A DNA stretch of 7,577 nt from Methanospirillum hungatei. GTDB lineage: Archaea > Halobacteriota > Methanomicrobia > Methanomicrobiales > Methanospirillaceae. A program made the position numbers and the translations under genes. Each line of letters opens with the position of its first letter. Positions within the stretch are counted from its first letter, which is position 1. The notes beneath the pieces are model-generated. The model made no database searches, had not been told where the DNA came from, and worked only from the letters and a program-made list of their open reading frames with translations. This document shows positions 1 through 6,109 of the stretch, in pieces. The stretch lies in assembly GCF_020216685.1 (NCBI RefSeq), contig NZ_JAIWNS010000221.1, forward strand, positions 1 to 7,577, given 5' to 3'.

Positions 1-1239
1 ATAATCTGTCACATCATCAGCGCAAGTCTCATTGGTGCCTTTATTATTGTCTTATATGGGCTTGGGTCGTTTGAAGGTGGAATTGATCCATTTGTTCATA
101 CCATGTATGCAACGTTTGGTATCCTTTTTTATCTTGCTCTCTCATCGGTAATTCAGGCAGTATCGCTGTTTAGAGACCGGCCACTCGTTCCCCTGCACCA
201 GGCACACATCCTCTTCTCCGTTATTGCAATCATTCTCCTTCTCTCTGTCCGTATCCCCGTGAACTTTGCACTTCAGGTAAATATTGTAACCGCTCTGACG
301 ATTATTACTCCTGGTGCTGCCTTCTCGCTTATTACCACTCATTTCATTTATAAAAAGGAAGGAACCGGTCATGGAACCGGTCATGATCAGACCATCACCC
401 GTTCTCTTCCCCTGATATCTGAAGAGCTCCCCCCTTCGTTTCCTGAAAGATTAACCTCTAAATATCATGACATTTCTGTTATTGGAAGCGGGGGAATGGC
501 GATTGTGTATCGTGCGATAAGAAATGCTGACGGGAAGGTTGTTGCGCTAAAAATACCATTCTCTGCTGATGAAACAAGTGGGAAGACCTTTTTGAATGAG
601 ATGTCAGTCTGGCGGGATCTTACGCATCCTCACATTGTTCAGATTACTGATCAGAACATATTCCCGGTTCCCTATGTTGAGATGGAATACATCCCAAGAT
701 CCCTCAAAGACATTACGCTCCCCGTCTCTCCTGGCAGGGCTTTTTCTATCATCCGACAGATAGCCTCTGCTCTTGCATATGCTCATGAGAATGGGGTCAT
801 TCACCGTGATATTAAACCGGGAAATGTACTTATCGCGGATGACGGAACAGTAAAACTTACCGACTGGGGTCTCTCCCGGCTGATTGAACGGGTTGATGAT
901 ACGAGAAATACCAGTTTCTCATTGTATTATGCAAGTCCTGAACAGTTATCCCCGGAAAAATACGGGAATGGGGATCAAAGAACGGATATCTACCAGCTGG
1001 GGATACTTTTGTATGAATTGATCTGTGGGACTCCCCCGTATGGGACTTCGAATATTGGAGAATTATTCACCAGAATTCAGAAGAATGAATATATCCTCCC
1101 TTCAGAGGTGAATCCTGCATTAAAAACCTGCGATGAAATTGTTTCCCGGTCATTACAGGCTGATCCTAATCTGCGATATCAGAATGTAAAAGAGTTTTTA
1201 GCCATATTGACACTTATATTAGACATGCTTTCCGATTAA
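1..1239 (+). CDS. Membrane-anchored Hanks-type Ser/Thr protein kinase, 5' end missing
   Basis: Transfers phosphate from ATP to Ser/Thr of unknown targets, with the kinase domain in the cytoplasm behind a membrane-embedded N-terminus. The first Met codon is at 103, but the frame is open to base 1 with no start codon, and those codons encode another hydrophobic helix (about nt 10-72), so the true start lies outside the window. Numbering from that Met, hydrophobic segments are at about 3-23, 34-52 and 56-82, then a linker, then the kinase domain (121-370). Visible motifs are the Gly-rich loop IGSGGMAIVY (127-136), ATP-binding Lys150, helix-C Glu166, HRDIKPGN (234-241, catalytic Asp236), DWG in place of DFG (254-256), ASPE as the APE motif (277-280), Asp295 and Arg358. 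All catalytic residues are present, so it should be active. The fold resembles bacterial PknB-type kinases, but with no PASTA repeats and with the kinase at the C-terminus. The sensor part is not recognised. The kinase call is very safe; the partial status is nearly so. Confidence 0.93.
   Translation: MICHIISASLIGAFIIVLYGLGSFEGGIDPFVHTMYATFGILFYLALSSVIQAVSLFRDRPLVPLHQAHILFSVIAIILLLSVRIPVNFALQVNIVTALTIITPGAAFSLITTHFIYKKEGTGHGTGHDQTITRSLPLISEELPPSFPERLTSKYHDISVIGSGGMAIVYRAIRNADGKVVALKIPFSADETSGKTFLNEMSVWRDLTHPHIVQITDQNIFPVPYVEMEYIPRSLKDITLPVSPGRAFSIIRQIASALAYAHENGVIHRDIKPGNVLIADDGTVKLTDWGLSRLIERVDDTRNTSFSLYYASPEQLSPEKYGNGDQRTDIYQLGILLYELICGTPPYGTSNIGELFTRIQKNEYILPSEVNPALKTCDEIVSRSLQADPNLRYQNVKEFLAILTLILDMLSD
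361..384 (+). repeat. Perfect 12-bp tandem repeat (two copies) in the kinase linker
   Basis: The unit ggaaccggtcat occurs twice without a gap and encodes GTGHGTGH (residues 87-94 counted from Met103). It lies just after the last membrane helix and before the kinase domain, in a linker of low apparent constraint. Because the unit is a multiple of three, copy-number change would alter linker length but keep the frame. Confidence 0.9.
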
Positions 1240-1311
1240 TTAATGGATTGCGGTTAGAATGTCGAAGATACAACTATTTGGTATGATATTGGATTCTATG
1301 GTTCTGATTAA

Positions 1312-1320
1312 GTTATAAAA
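1312..1320 (+). promoter_or_regulatory. TATA-like box for the REC-histidine kinase gene
   Basis: The stretch gttataaaa resembles an archaeal TATA box and is the best such match in the 151-bp spacer between the two signalling genes. Transcription would be expected to start about 25 bases downstream, near 1340, leaving a leader of about 50 bases before the ATG at 1391. No clear BRE element was identified. Position and composition are the only evidence. Confidence 0.4.
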
Positions 1321-1367
1321 GAACATTTTCATTATTATTCGTAAGGGATGATTTACCCATTCATATC

Positions 1368-1374
1368 TTTTTTT
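1368..1374 (+). terminator. T7 run in the spacer, possible intrinsic archaeal terminator
   Basis: Seven consecutive T bases lie 129 bases after the kinase stop codon and 17 bases before the next ATG. Archaeal RNA polymerase can terminate at oligo-T tracts without a hairpin, so this could end read-through from the upstream kinase gene. It also falls within the predicted leader of the downstream gene, which makes a pure terminator role uncertain. Confidence 0.3.
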
Positions 1375-1379
1375 GGTAT

Positions 1380-1385
1380 GGTGAG
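1380..1385 (+). promoter_or_regulatory. Ribosome binding site GGTGAG
   Basis: GGTGAG matches the archaeal anti-Shine-Dalgarno sequence at the 16S 3' end and ends 5 bases before the ATG at 1391. It supports that ATG as the start of the REC-histidine kinase gene. Confidence 0.7.
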
Positions 1386-1390
1386 AATAA

Positions 1391-2542
1391 ATGGAGGAAA
1401 TAAAAGTCAACAATGAGAGGTTTTTTTCGGAACAATACCAATGTCCGGAGATAGAAAAAAAGAAAACAAATAGCGCAATACAAATAATTTGGGTTGATGA
1501 TGATGCAACCTTTCTTGAAATGGGAAAGATGTTACTAGAAAAGTCAGGAATCATCTCTGTTACAACAACAACACGCGTGAATGATGTCCTTGTTCTTCTT
1601 TCATTAGGGTCGTATCATGCACTGATTACGGATCTTGATATGCCTGGGTACCATGGAAGAGATCTCATTATTCATATTCGGGACAATGGGAGCAACATTC
1701 CGATCTTTGTTGTAAGTGGTTCTGAAGACATTAAAGAAATTGAATTTCTCACTCAACATTATCAAGTTCAATCGTATAAAAAAGATAGTAATATTATCCA
1801 GATCTTACAAGAGATCTCTCGCACTCTTATTTGGGATTTATCTGAAATAGCAATTAATCCTGACTTTCATGGAATGATACCTCAAAAATCTGCTTTATTT
1901 GAAATGCAAAAAAAAGATAATCTGCTACAATCTGTCCTATTTCATGATTTAATGAATCTTTTGACTATTCATGCGCTTAATCTTGAATCAATGATGGATC
2001 ACTATAAATATTCTGATGAAGTATTTTTAGAACTATCTGACATGCATGTTCTTCTCGAAAAGATAATAAAAACTGTTCAGGAAATCAGAGATATTAATAC
2101 GAATTCTGTCTGCCCATTTTGGCAGTCCGTGGAAAGTATTATAGATGGTGTTAAATCTAATTTCCTCTTCTCTCCTCTGATTATTCAATCAACTATTAAT
2201 GGTATTGAAATATTTGCCGATACCCTGATTCAAAGAGTATTTAATAATCTGATTCAAAATTCATTACTCCATGGTAAAGCTACTACCATTCGGATATCAG
2301 CATTTCATGACAAGGATAATTTGAAAATCCGATATGAAGATGACGGTGTTGGAATTGATCTGGATGAAAAAGAACGAATATTTTTACCGAAAATTGGGAA
2401 AAATTCTGGGATGGGTTTATACTATGTTAGGAGTATTCTAGCCTTGAATAATATGACCATTGAAGAAACTAGGCCGGCTGGATTAACCGGGGCACAGTTT
2501 GATATTACTATTCCTTTGAAAAAATATAGAAGTAATCCCTAA
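1391..2542 (+). CDS. Response regulator-histidine kinase hybrid (REC-HisKA-HATPase_c)
   Basis: A 383-residue soluble two-component protein with no membrane segment. A receiver domain (about 30-145) has the acidic pocket DDD (36-38), phosphoacceptor Asp81 in TDLDMPG, Ser109 and Lys130. The residue after that Lys is Lys131 rather than the usual Pro. A short helical linker leads to a dimerisation/phosphoacceptor helix with HDLMN (His185-Asn189). The ATPase domain has an N-box NLIQN (Asn286, Asn290), G1 box DDGVGID (317-323) and G2 box GMGL (340-343). It should autophosphorylate His185 under control of its own receiver, fed by another kinase. There is no DNA-binding output, so it must pass the signal by phosphotransfer. 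REC-HK proteins of this order are common in Methanomicrobiales. It follows the Ser/Thr kinase gene in the same direction but has its own promoter-like box and ribosome binding site. It is more A/T-rich than the transporter genes downstream. Confidence 0.93.
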   Translation: MEEIKVNNERFFSEQYQCPEIEKKKTNSAIQIIWVDDDATFLEMGKMLLEKSGIISVTTTTRVNDVLVLLSLGSYHALITDLDMPGYHGRDLIIHIRDNGSNIPIFVVSGSEDIKEIEFLTQHYQVQSYKKDSNIIQILQEISRTLIWDLSEIAINPDFHGMIPQKSALFEMQKKDNLLQSVLFHDLMNLLTIHALNLESMMDHYKYSDEVFLELSDMHVLLEKIIKTVQEIRDINTNSVCPFWQSVESIIDGVKSNFLFSPLIIQSTINGIEIFADTLIQRVFNNLIQNSLLHGKATTIRISAFHDKDNLKIRYEDDGVGIDLDEKERIFLPKIGKNSGMGLYYVRSILALNNMTIEETRPAGLTGAQFDITIPLKKYRSNP

Positions 2543-2641
2543 TAATTTAAACCGTTTTTATTAACGAGTAACACTCTATTTTAATTACTTAAAATATTAT
2601 TTCTTTTAGTTCCCTGGTTTAATAATCCCAAAATATGGTTC
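2543..2641. other. Convergent intergenic spacer, A/T-rich
   Basis: Ninety-nine bases lie between two genes that point at each other. A T5 run (2555-2559), just after the stop of the hybrid kinase, is flanked by the small inverted repeat CGTT/AACG (2553-2556 and 2563-2566) and could serve plus-strand termination. Short A-runs near 2591 and 2631 give T-runs on the other strand that could end the minus-strand gene. No coding sequence is seen here. Confidence 0.4.
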
Positions 2642-3181
2642 TTATATATTATGCATCTCAAACGCTTCCCCAATCCCTGCTTTCAGGCTGCTTACAGATA
2701 CTGCATAGGTCTTTCCGGTATAGAGTATCCCGTCCAGCATCCCGCTTTTTGTATAGGTTCCTCCTTTGAGTCGTTCACAGGTGGGATTACCAGAACAGGA
2801 AGTTACATCCACCTTTGGATTGCTGAATGTTATTGTAAGGATGAGTTGATCACGTCCGGTTTTTCCCCCGGCGGTTTTTGACGAGAAGACCATGCATGCA
2901 TTATCATTGCATGGATTCCATCTGATCTCATTCCGATCTCTGATAAATTCAATATTCTGTTCCTGTCTGACCATGCCATCTTTTGAAGACTCTCCTTCTT
3001 TCATCAGTGATACGCGGAGTATATCATCGTCTCCCAAATCTGTCAGGTGAAATGTAATGACGGAATTATCTATGTCATGAGTATCTGCCGTTACCGTCCC
3101 ACAAAGAAAAACGACACAGAGTATGAACAATCCCAGGAGAAGACTCTGATATGCTCTCCGTTTAATTTTGGTAAAAATCAT
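2642..3181 (-). CDS. Small exported protein of unknown function with four mature cysteines
   Basis: Encodes 179 residues. The N-terminus is a classic Sec signal: a basic start (KIKRR, 5-9), a hydrophobic core (about 13-30) and a probable cleavage site near TVTAD (29-33). The mature part looks beta-rich and holds two close cysteine pairs, C91-X4-C96 and C129-X5-C135, which could form disulfides outside the cell. There is no C-terminal membrane anchor, lipobox or Asn-X-Ser/Thr sequon in the mature part. I do not recognise the family. It stands alone on the minus strand, convergent to the hybrid kinase gene and divergent from the small repeat protein gene, with which it shares a 175-bp upstream region. 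The ATG at 3181 is preceded by GGTAA, a mediocre ribosome binding site, but it places the signal peptide correctly. That it is a real exported protein is likely; its role is unknown. Confidence 0.75.
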   Translation of the reverse strand: MIFTKIKRRAYQSLLLGLFILCVVFLCGTVTADTHDIDNSVITFHLTDLGDDDILRVSLMKEGESSKDGMVRQEQNIEFIRDRNEIRWNPCNDNACMVFSSKTAGGKTGRDQLILTITFSNPKVDVTSCSGNPTCERLKGGTYTKSGMLDGILYTGKTYAVSVSSLKAGIGEAFEMHNI

Positions 3182-3356
3182 AGATGGTTACCTGTATTTA
3201 TACTGATTTGGTCATCGATGCTGATAATGAATGATGAACCAGATGGTTGGATATTGTACGTGCTGGTTTCGTGATATTTATCTCTATTCTCACCCGATAC
3301 GTGGTGACTGAACATCAGATCTTCAGCATTCGATGGTCTGAATCAGGAGATTAAGT
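3182..3356. promoter_or_regulatory. Divergent promoter region between two exported-protein genes
   Basis: This non-coding stretch must hold the start signals of both flanking genes. An A/T-rich gatatttatc (3273-3282) sits about 25 bases from plausible start points on either strand and could serve as TATA box in either direction. It would leave leaders of about 50 bases (plus) and 70 bases (minus). A palindrome at 3237-3248 would overlap the predicted minus-strand start. The octamer agatggtt occurs at 3182-3189 and again at 3241-3248. A ribosome binding site GGAGA (3346-3350) lies 6 bases before the plus-strand ATG. Promoter positions are inferred from composition only. Confidence 0.45.
3237..3248. 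repeat. Palindrome AACCA-GA-TGGTT, candidate operator
   Basis: Two perfect 5-bp arms are separated by 2 bases inside the divergent promoter region. With the following GGAT it forms a 16-mer that recurs, with only the two central bases changed, just after the transporter operon (7302-7317). Short palindromes near start points often bind dimeric regulators, but no regulator gene is in the window. Confidence 0.45.
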
Positions 3357-3830
3357 ATGAGAAAAGCATCGAATATCTTCGTTTATTTGATTATCACACT
3401 GATCCTGAGTGTGATGGCCTGCAGTGTTCTTGCAGAGGATACACCTGCAGTACCTCCAAATGGGCCTCCGAATGGACATCCGGATGGTGGCTTTGACAAA
3501 ATGGTTCAGAACCTGAGTGAACAGGGTTTTGATGTATCAAAGATCCAGGCTGCAATAGACAGTGGTGATAATGATACTGCCAGAAAGCTCCTCGATGAGT
3601 TCTATGCTGCACACCCGGAAGCAAAACCCAAGCGCCCTGAGATGAGTGCAGAGCAACTTGGAAAGATCATCCAGGAACTGAAGGAAAAAGGAAAGGATGT
3701 TACAGCAATTGAAGCCGCTCTTGCAGGTGGAAATACAACCGCTGCCCAGAGTCTCCTAGACGAGTTCTGGAAGAACAACCCTGGTGAACGCCCGGTCCCT
3801 CCAAACCAAGGTGAGAAGCCACCACAGTAG
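3357..3830 (+). CDS. Small exported protein with a two-fold helical repeat, function unknown
   Basis: Encodes 157 residues. A signal peptide spans about 1-26 (hydrophobic core 8-25, likely cut near VLAED). A Pro/Gly/Asn-rich spacer (30-44) follows, then two copies of one unit at 46-91 and 101-146, offset by 55 residues. Both copies have a first helix (FDKMVQNL / LGKIIQEL), a G-x-DV turn, a second helix starting with IxAA, an acidic or sequon turn, then LLDEF and a Pro-rich end. The tail (147-157) is Pro/Gln-rich. Sequons at Asn52, Asn72 and Asn126 could be glycosylated. There is no anchor, so it is probably released or held by other surface proteins. The start is supported by GGAGA 6 bases upstream. 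The next gene, 204 bp away, begins the transporter operon with its own promoter-like box. The family is not recognised; similar helical-hairpin exoproteins may occur in related methanogens, but I cannot verify that. Confidence 0.8.
   Translation: MRKASNIFVYLIITLILSVMACSVLAEDTPAVPPNGPPNGHPDGGFDKMVQNLSEQGFDVSKIQAAIDSGDNDTARKLLDEFYAAHPEAKPKRPEMSAEQLGKIIQELKEKGKDVTAIEAALAGGNTTAAQSLLDEFWKNNPGERPVPPNQGEKPPQ
3492..3629 (+). repeat. First copy of internal protein repeat
   Basis: Codes for residues 46-91 of the small exported protein. It aligns without gaps to residues 101-146, sharing I63/I118, A65-A66/A120-A121, L78-L79-D80-E81-F82/L133-L134-D135-E136-F137 and P87/P142. DNA identity is only moderate, so the duplication is old or selected for change. 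Confidence 0.8.
3657..3794 (+). repeat. Second copy of internal protein repeat
   Basis: Codes for residues 101-146. It differs from the first copy mainly at charged surface positions, for example K113 for F58 and W138 for Y83, while the helix-core residues are kept. Confidence 0.8.
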
Positions 3831-3852
3831 GAATGGCGTTCTCATCCGGACC

Positions 3853-3873
3853 TTATTCCATTTTTGGAAATAA
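3853..3873 (+). terminator. Imperfect hairpin after the small repeat-protein gene
   Basis: TTATTCCA and TGGAAATAA pair as eight base pairs with one bulged A around a TTTT loop. It begins 22 bases after the stop codon. No T-run follows the stem, so it may be a 3'-end stabiliser rather than a terminator. Confidence 0.35.
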
Positions 3874-3936
3874 TTATGACAGTATGGTTTGACCCACGCA
3901 TCGCGTACAAATCAGATACCATTTGAACACCATTTT

Positions 3937-4008
3937 ACAAATATAATTCACATGATTTCGATAACTCCTTTCGTCATGCGAACCAGAAATACTAAGAGAA
4001 TATATTTT
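3937..4008 (+). promoter_or_regulatory. Candidate promoter boxes of the transporter operon
   Basis: Two A/T-rich boxes precede the exoprotein gene: acaaatataa (3937-3946), which predicts a leader of about 65 bases, and tatatttt (4001-4008), which would leave almost no leader before the ATG at 4035. A weak GAGGG (4025-4029) would be transcribed only from the first box. The choice between them cannot be made from sequence. Confidence 0.4.
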
Positions 4009-4034
4009 CGGCATCACATTCCCTGAGGGCTTTT

Positions 4035-5414
4035 ATGAATGAGCTACATAGTATACCGGTTGTTCAAAATAAAAAAAGTTATAAAGTGATTTCAAATCTT
4101 TCTGTAATCGCGATTCTGCTGATTATGCTCGCCGGTGTCATGACATGTTCTCAGCCGGTGTTTGGAGCTGCGACCAATGAGACTATTGATGCTGCCGGAC
4201 GGGTTACCGTAACTGACGTTGTAATAGAACCATCTGTTTTGATGACCGGAGATGTGGGGCTTATTACGTTTACCGTGGAAAATACCGGCACTTCGAATGT
4301 TGCAATTACTGATGCCCAGCTGATCTCAAAGGAGATTGTGGTCCTAAATAGCGATGTCTATAAAAGCAGCAGGACAATCGGTGCCGGTACAAAGACAAAA
4401 TTTACCTTTACCATTCTTGCCAACCAGCCTGAGAATATCTACTATCCGGCATTTTACATCAATTATAAAGATGCAGGAAGCCTTCGATATAATGTTCCCA
4501 TCCGGGTAGAAGAGCCCCAACTTGCGGTATCAGTATCAGGTATCCCCCAGGTGTTTACAAGTGGCGTAACTACACGACTTACGCTCCTGCTTGGGAATGC
4601 GAAAAGTGTAAACATGACCGGGATTACCATTGTCCCATCCGGAGACGGTATAAAGTCCAACCGGAGTTCAGCATTCATCGGAGATCTGCCCCCTCATTCT
4701 GAAAAAGCAATCCCCTTTGAGATAACTCCCTCAAAAGAGACAGACCTTACCTTTAACATCAGCTATACCTGCGGGATGAATGCCCATGAAACATCGTATA
4801 CCATTGCAATTCCTCTTGGCACCGATAAACTTGCAGCTGATCCCCTCATCAATAATATTGAGGTGACATCAGGGTCTGGCGGGAATACGATCACCGGAGA
4901 TGTATCAAATGCCGGTCTTTCGGATGCATATGGTGTTATTGTTGCGTTAGAGAGTGCTGCCGATGAATCCGGAAACCCGAATCAGAAGTATGTTATCGGG
5001 ACCATCACATCCGGGGACTTTGCAAGTTTTGAGATCACCGTTCCACAAAACCTGAAGTCAGTTCCTCTTGTCATTTTATACAAGGATTCATCAGGAAACC
5101 AGTTCTCGAAGAACATCTCGATTGATACAAACCAGGTCAATGGCGGATTTGGTTCTGTAATGAATGGGGCTTCTGGTGGGTTTCCCGGAGGTGGCAGTCC
5201 ACCATCAGGATCTTCATCCGGGCAGGCAGGAGGGTCTCTTCCGTCTGGCAGATCAAACCCTATGAATCCACTGTCCGGCATGGGATCAGGGCTGAATAGT
5301 TTACCGGTCATGGAGATTTTATACGGAATTGGCATTCTGCTGGTTATTGTCATCATCTGGAAGATATGGAAACGATTGACCAATGGACGGAAGATTAAGA
5401 TCAGTTTTAAGTGA
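4035..5414 (+). CDS. COG1361-like extracellular beta-domain protein with C-terminal membrane anchor (MacB partner)
   Basis: Encodes 459 residues. A long N-terminal signal (hydrophobic core 21-37, possible cut near FGAAT, 43-47) leads to about three beta-sandwich, CARDB-like units (roughly 57-158, 160-262 and 270-365), seen from patterns such as LITFTVENTG (76-85). A Gly/Ser/Pro/Met-rich stalk (370-422), one transmembrane helix (424-442) and a short Lys/Arg-rich cytoplasmic tail follow. Sequons at Asn48, 193, 209, 241 and 360 suggest a glycosylated surface protein. Proteins annotated as 'S-layer-like' (COG1361) often precede MacB-type transporter genes in methanogens. Here the ATPase and permease genes follow within 11 bases and by overlap. 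By position it probably stands in for the bacterial MacA/YknX adaptor, contacting the permease outside the membrane, although it has no visible biotinyl-lipoyl or coiled-coil region. The fold assignment is by pattern only. Confidence 0.82.
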   Translation: MNELHSIPVVQNKKSYKVISNLSVIAILLIMLAGVMTCSQPVFGAATNETIDAAGRVTVTDVVIEPSVLMTGDVGLITFTVENTGTSNVAITDAQLISKEIVVLNSDVYKSSRTIGAGTKTKFTFTILANQPENIYYPAFYINYKDAGSLRYNVPIRVEEPQLAVSVSGIPQVFTSGVTTRLTLLLGNAKSVNMTGITIVPSGDGIKSNRSSAFIGDLPPHSEKAIPFEITPSKETDLTFNISYTCGMNAHETSYTIAIPLGTDKLAADPLINNIEVTSGSGGNTITGDVSNAGLSDAYGVIVALESAADESGNPNQKYVIGTITSGDFASFEITVPQNLKSVPLVILYKDSSGNQFSKNISIDTNQVNGGFGSVMNGASGGFPGGGSPPSGSSSGQAGGSLPSGRSNPMNPLSGMGSGLNSLPVMEILYGIGILLVIVIIWKIWKRLTNGRKIKISFK

Positions 5415-5416
5415 CC

Positions 5417-5421
5417 GGTGA
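5417..5421 (+). promoter_or_regulatory. Ribosome binding site GGTGA that decides the ATPase start
   Basis: GGTGA lies 4 bases before the ATG at 5426. The in-frame GTG at 5411, which overlaps the stop codon of the upstream gene, has no comparable site before it, so the ATG is preferred. Confidence 0.6.
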
Positions 5422-5425
5422 CGGC

Positions 5426-6109
5426 ATGGCAGATGAAGTAGTTCGTCTTGAGCATATCACCAAGATATATCCCCTTCTTTCAGGAGATGTCGTGGCTCTT
5501 GATGACCTTTCCCTCTCTATTGAAAAAGGCGAGTTTGTTGCTATCATCGGCCCGTCAGGTTCAGGTAAATCCACACTCCTCAATCAGCTTGGATGCCTGG
5601 ATGTTCCAACCTCCGGAGATCTGAAGATTGGGGGGAAGAGTATCACCCAGATGAATGATTATGAGCTTACCCGTCTCCGTCTCATGACAATAGGATTTAT
5701 CTTTCAAAAATTTAATCTGCTCCCTCTCCTCTCTGCATATGAGAATGTGGAATACCCCTACACACTGAAATACCGGAAAAAGGACACCACCGGACGGGTT
5801 TCAAAGCTCCTCTCCATGGTCGGGATCAATGAGGAGTTAGCCAAACATAAACCCAGTGAATTATCCGGCGGACAACAGCAGCGGGTAGCAATAGCCCGTG
5901 CCCTTGTAAATAATCCGAAAATTCTCCTGTGTGATGAACCAACCGGAAACCTGGACTCAAAAACCGGAGTTCTCGTTATGAAGATCCTGAAAAAGCTGAA
6001 TGAAAAGGGGAAAACCCTCATTATTGTCACCCACGATCCAACTATTGCAGAACAGGCTGACAGGATAATTACAATACGGGATGGAAAAATCGTCCGGGAT
6101 GGTCCGTGA
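5426..6109 (+). CDS. MacB/LolD-type ABC transporter ATP-binding protein
   Basis: Cytoplasmic nucleotide-binding subunit that dimerises and hydrolyses ATP to drive its FtsX-fold permease. From the ATG at 5426 it has 227 residues, normal for the MacB/LolD/YknY branch. It shows Walker A GPSGSGKST (42-50), Q-loop FIFQ with Gln94, signature LSGGQQQR (146-153), Walker B ILLCDEPTGNLD (166-177, catalytic Glu171) and switch His203 in VTHD. FQKFNLLP after the Q-loop and DEPTGNLDS are typical of this branch rather than of nutrient importers. An in-frame GTG at 5411 would add five residues and overlap the upstream stop by 4 bases. The ATG is chosen because of the GGTGA before it. The stop codon overlaps the next gene's ATG by one base (TGATG), so ATPase and permease are translationally coupled. 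All catalytic residues are intact. Confidence 0.93.
   Translation: MADEVVRLEHITKIYPLLSGDVVALDDLSLSIEKGEFVAIIGPSGSGKSTLLNQLGCLDVPTSGDLKIGGKSITQMNDYELTRLRLMTIGFIFQKFNLLPLLSAYENVEYPYTLKYRKKDTTGRVSKLLSMVGINEELAKHKPSELSGGQQQRVAIARALVNNPKILLCDEPTGNLDSKTGVLVMKILKKLNEKGKTLIIVTHDPTIAEQADRIITIRDGKIVRDGP

Noticed and set aside
1240..1554. Minus-strand open frame of 104 codons across the spacer and the start of the REC-HK gene
   Set aside because: It overlaps the receiver domain coding region, shows no domain or plausible ribosome binding site, and its composition follows the A/T-rich spacer.
3193..3203. TATA-like gtatttatact just upstream of the minus-strand exported protein gene
   Set aside because: Transcription would start about 25 bases downstream, inside the gene after its ATG at 3181, and no later in-frame start keeps the signal peptide.
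2651..3274. Two plus-strand open frames of about 75 codons opposite the four-cysteine exported protein
   Set aside because: The minus-strand product has a proper signal peptide and protein-like composition; the plus-strand readings do not.
4982..5455. Minus-strand open frame of 157 codons opposite the exoprotein stalk
   Set aside because: It is antisense to a well-supported gene, and its Pro/Asp/Gly-rich composition is just the reverse reading of the Gly/Ser/Pro stalk.
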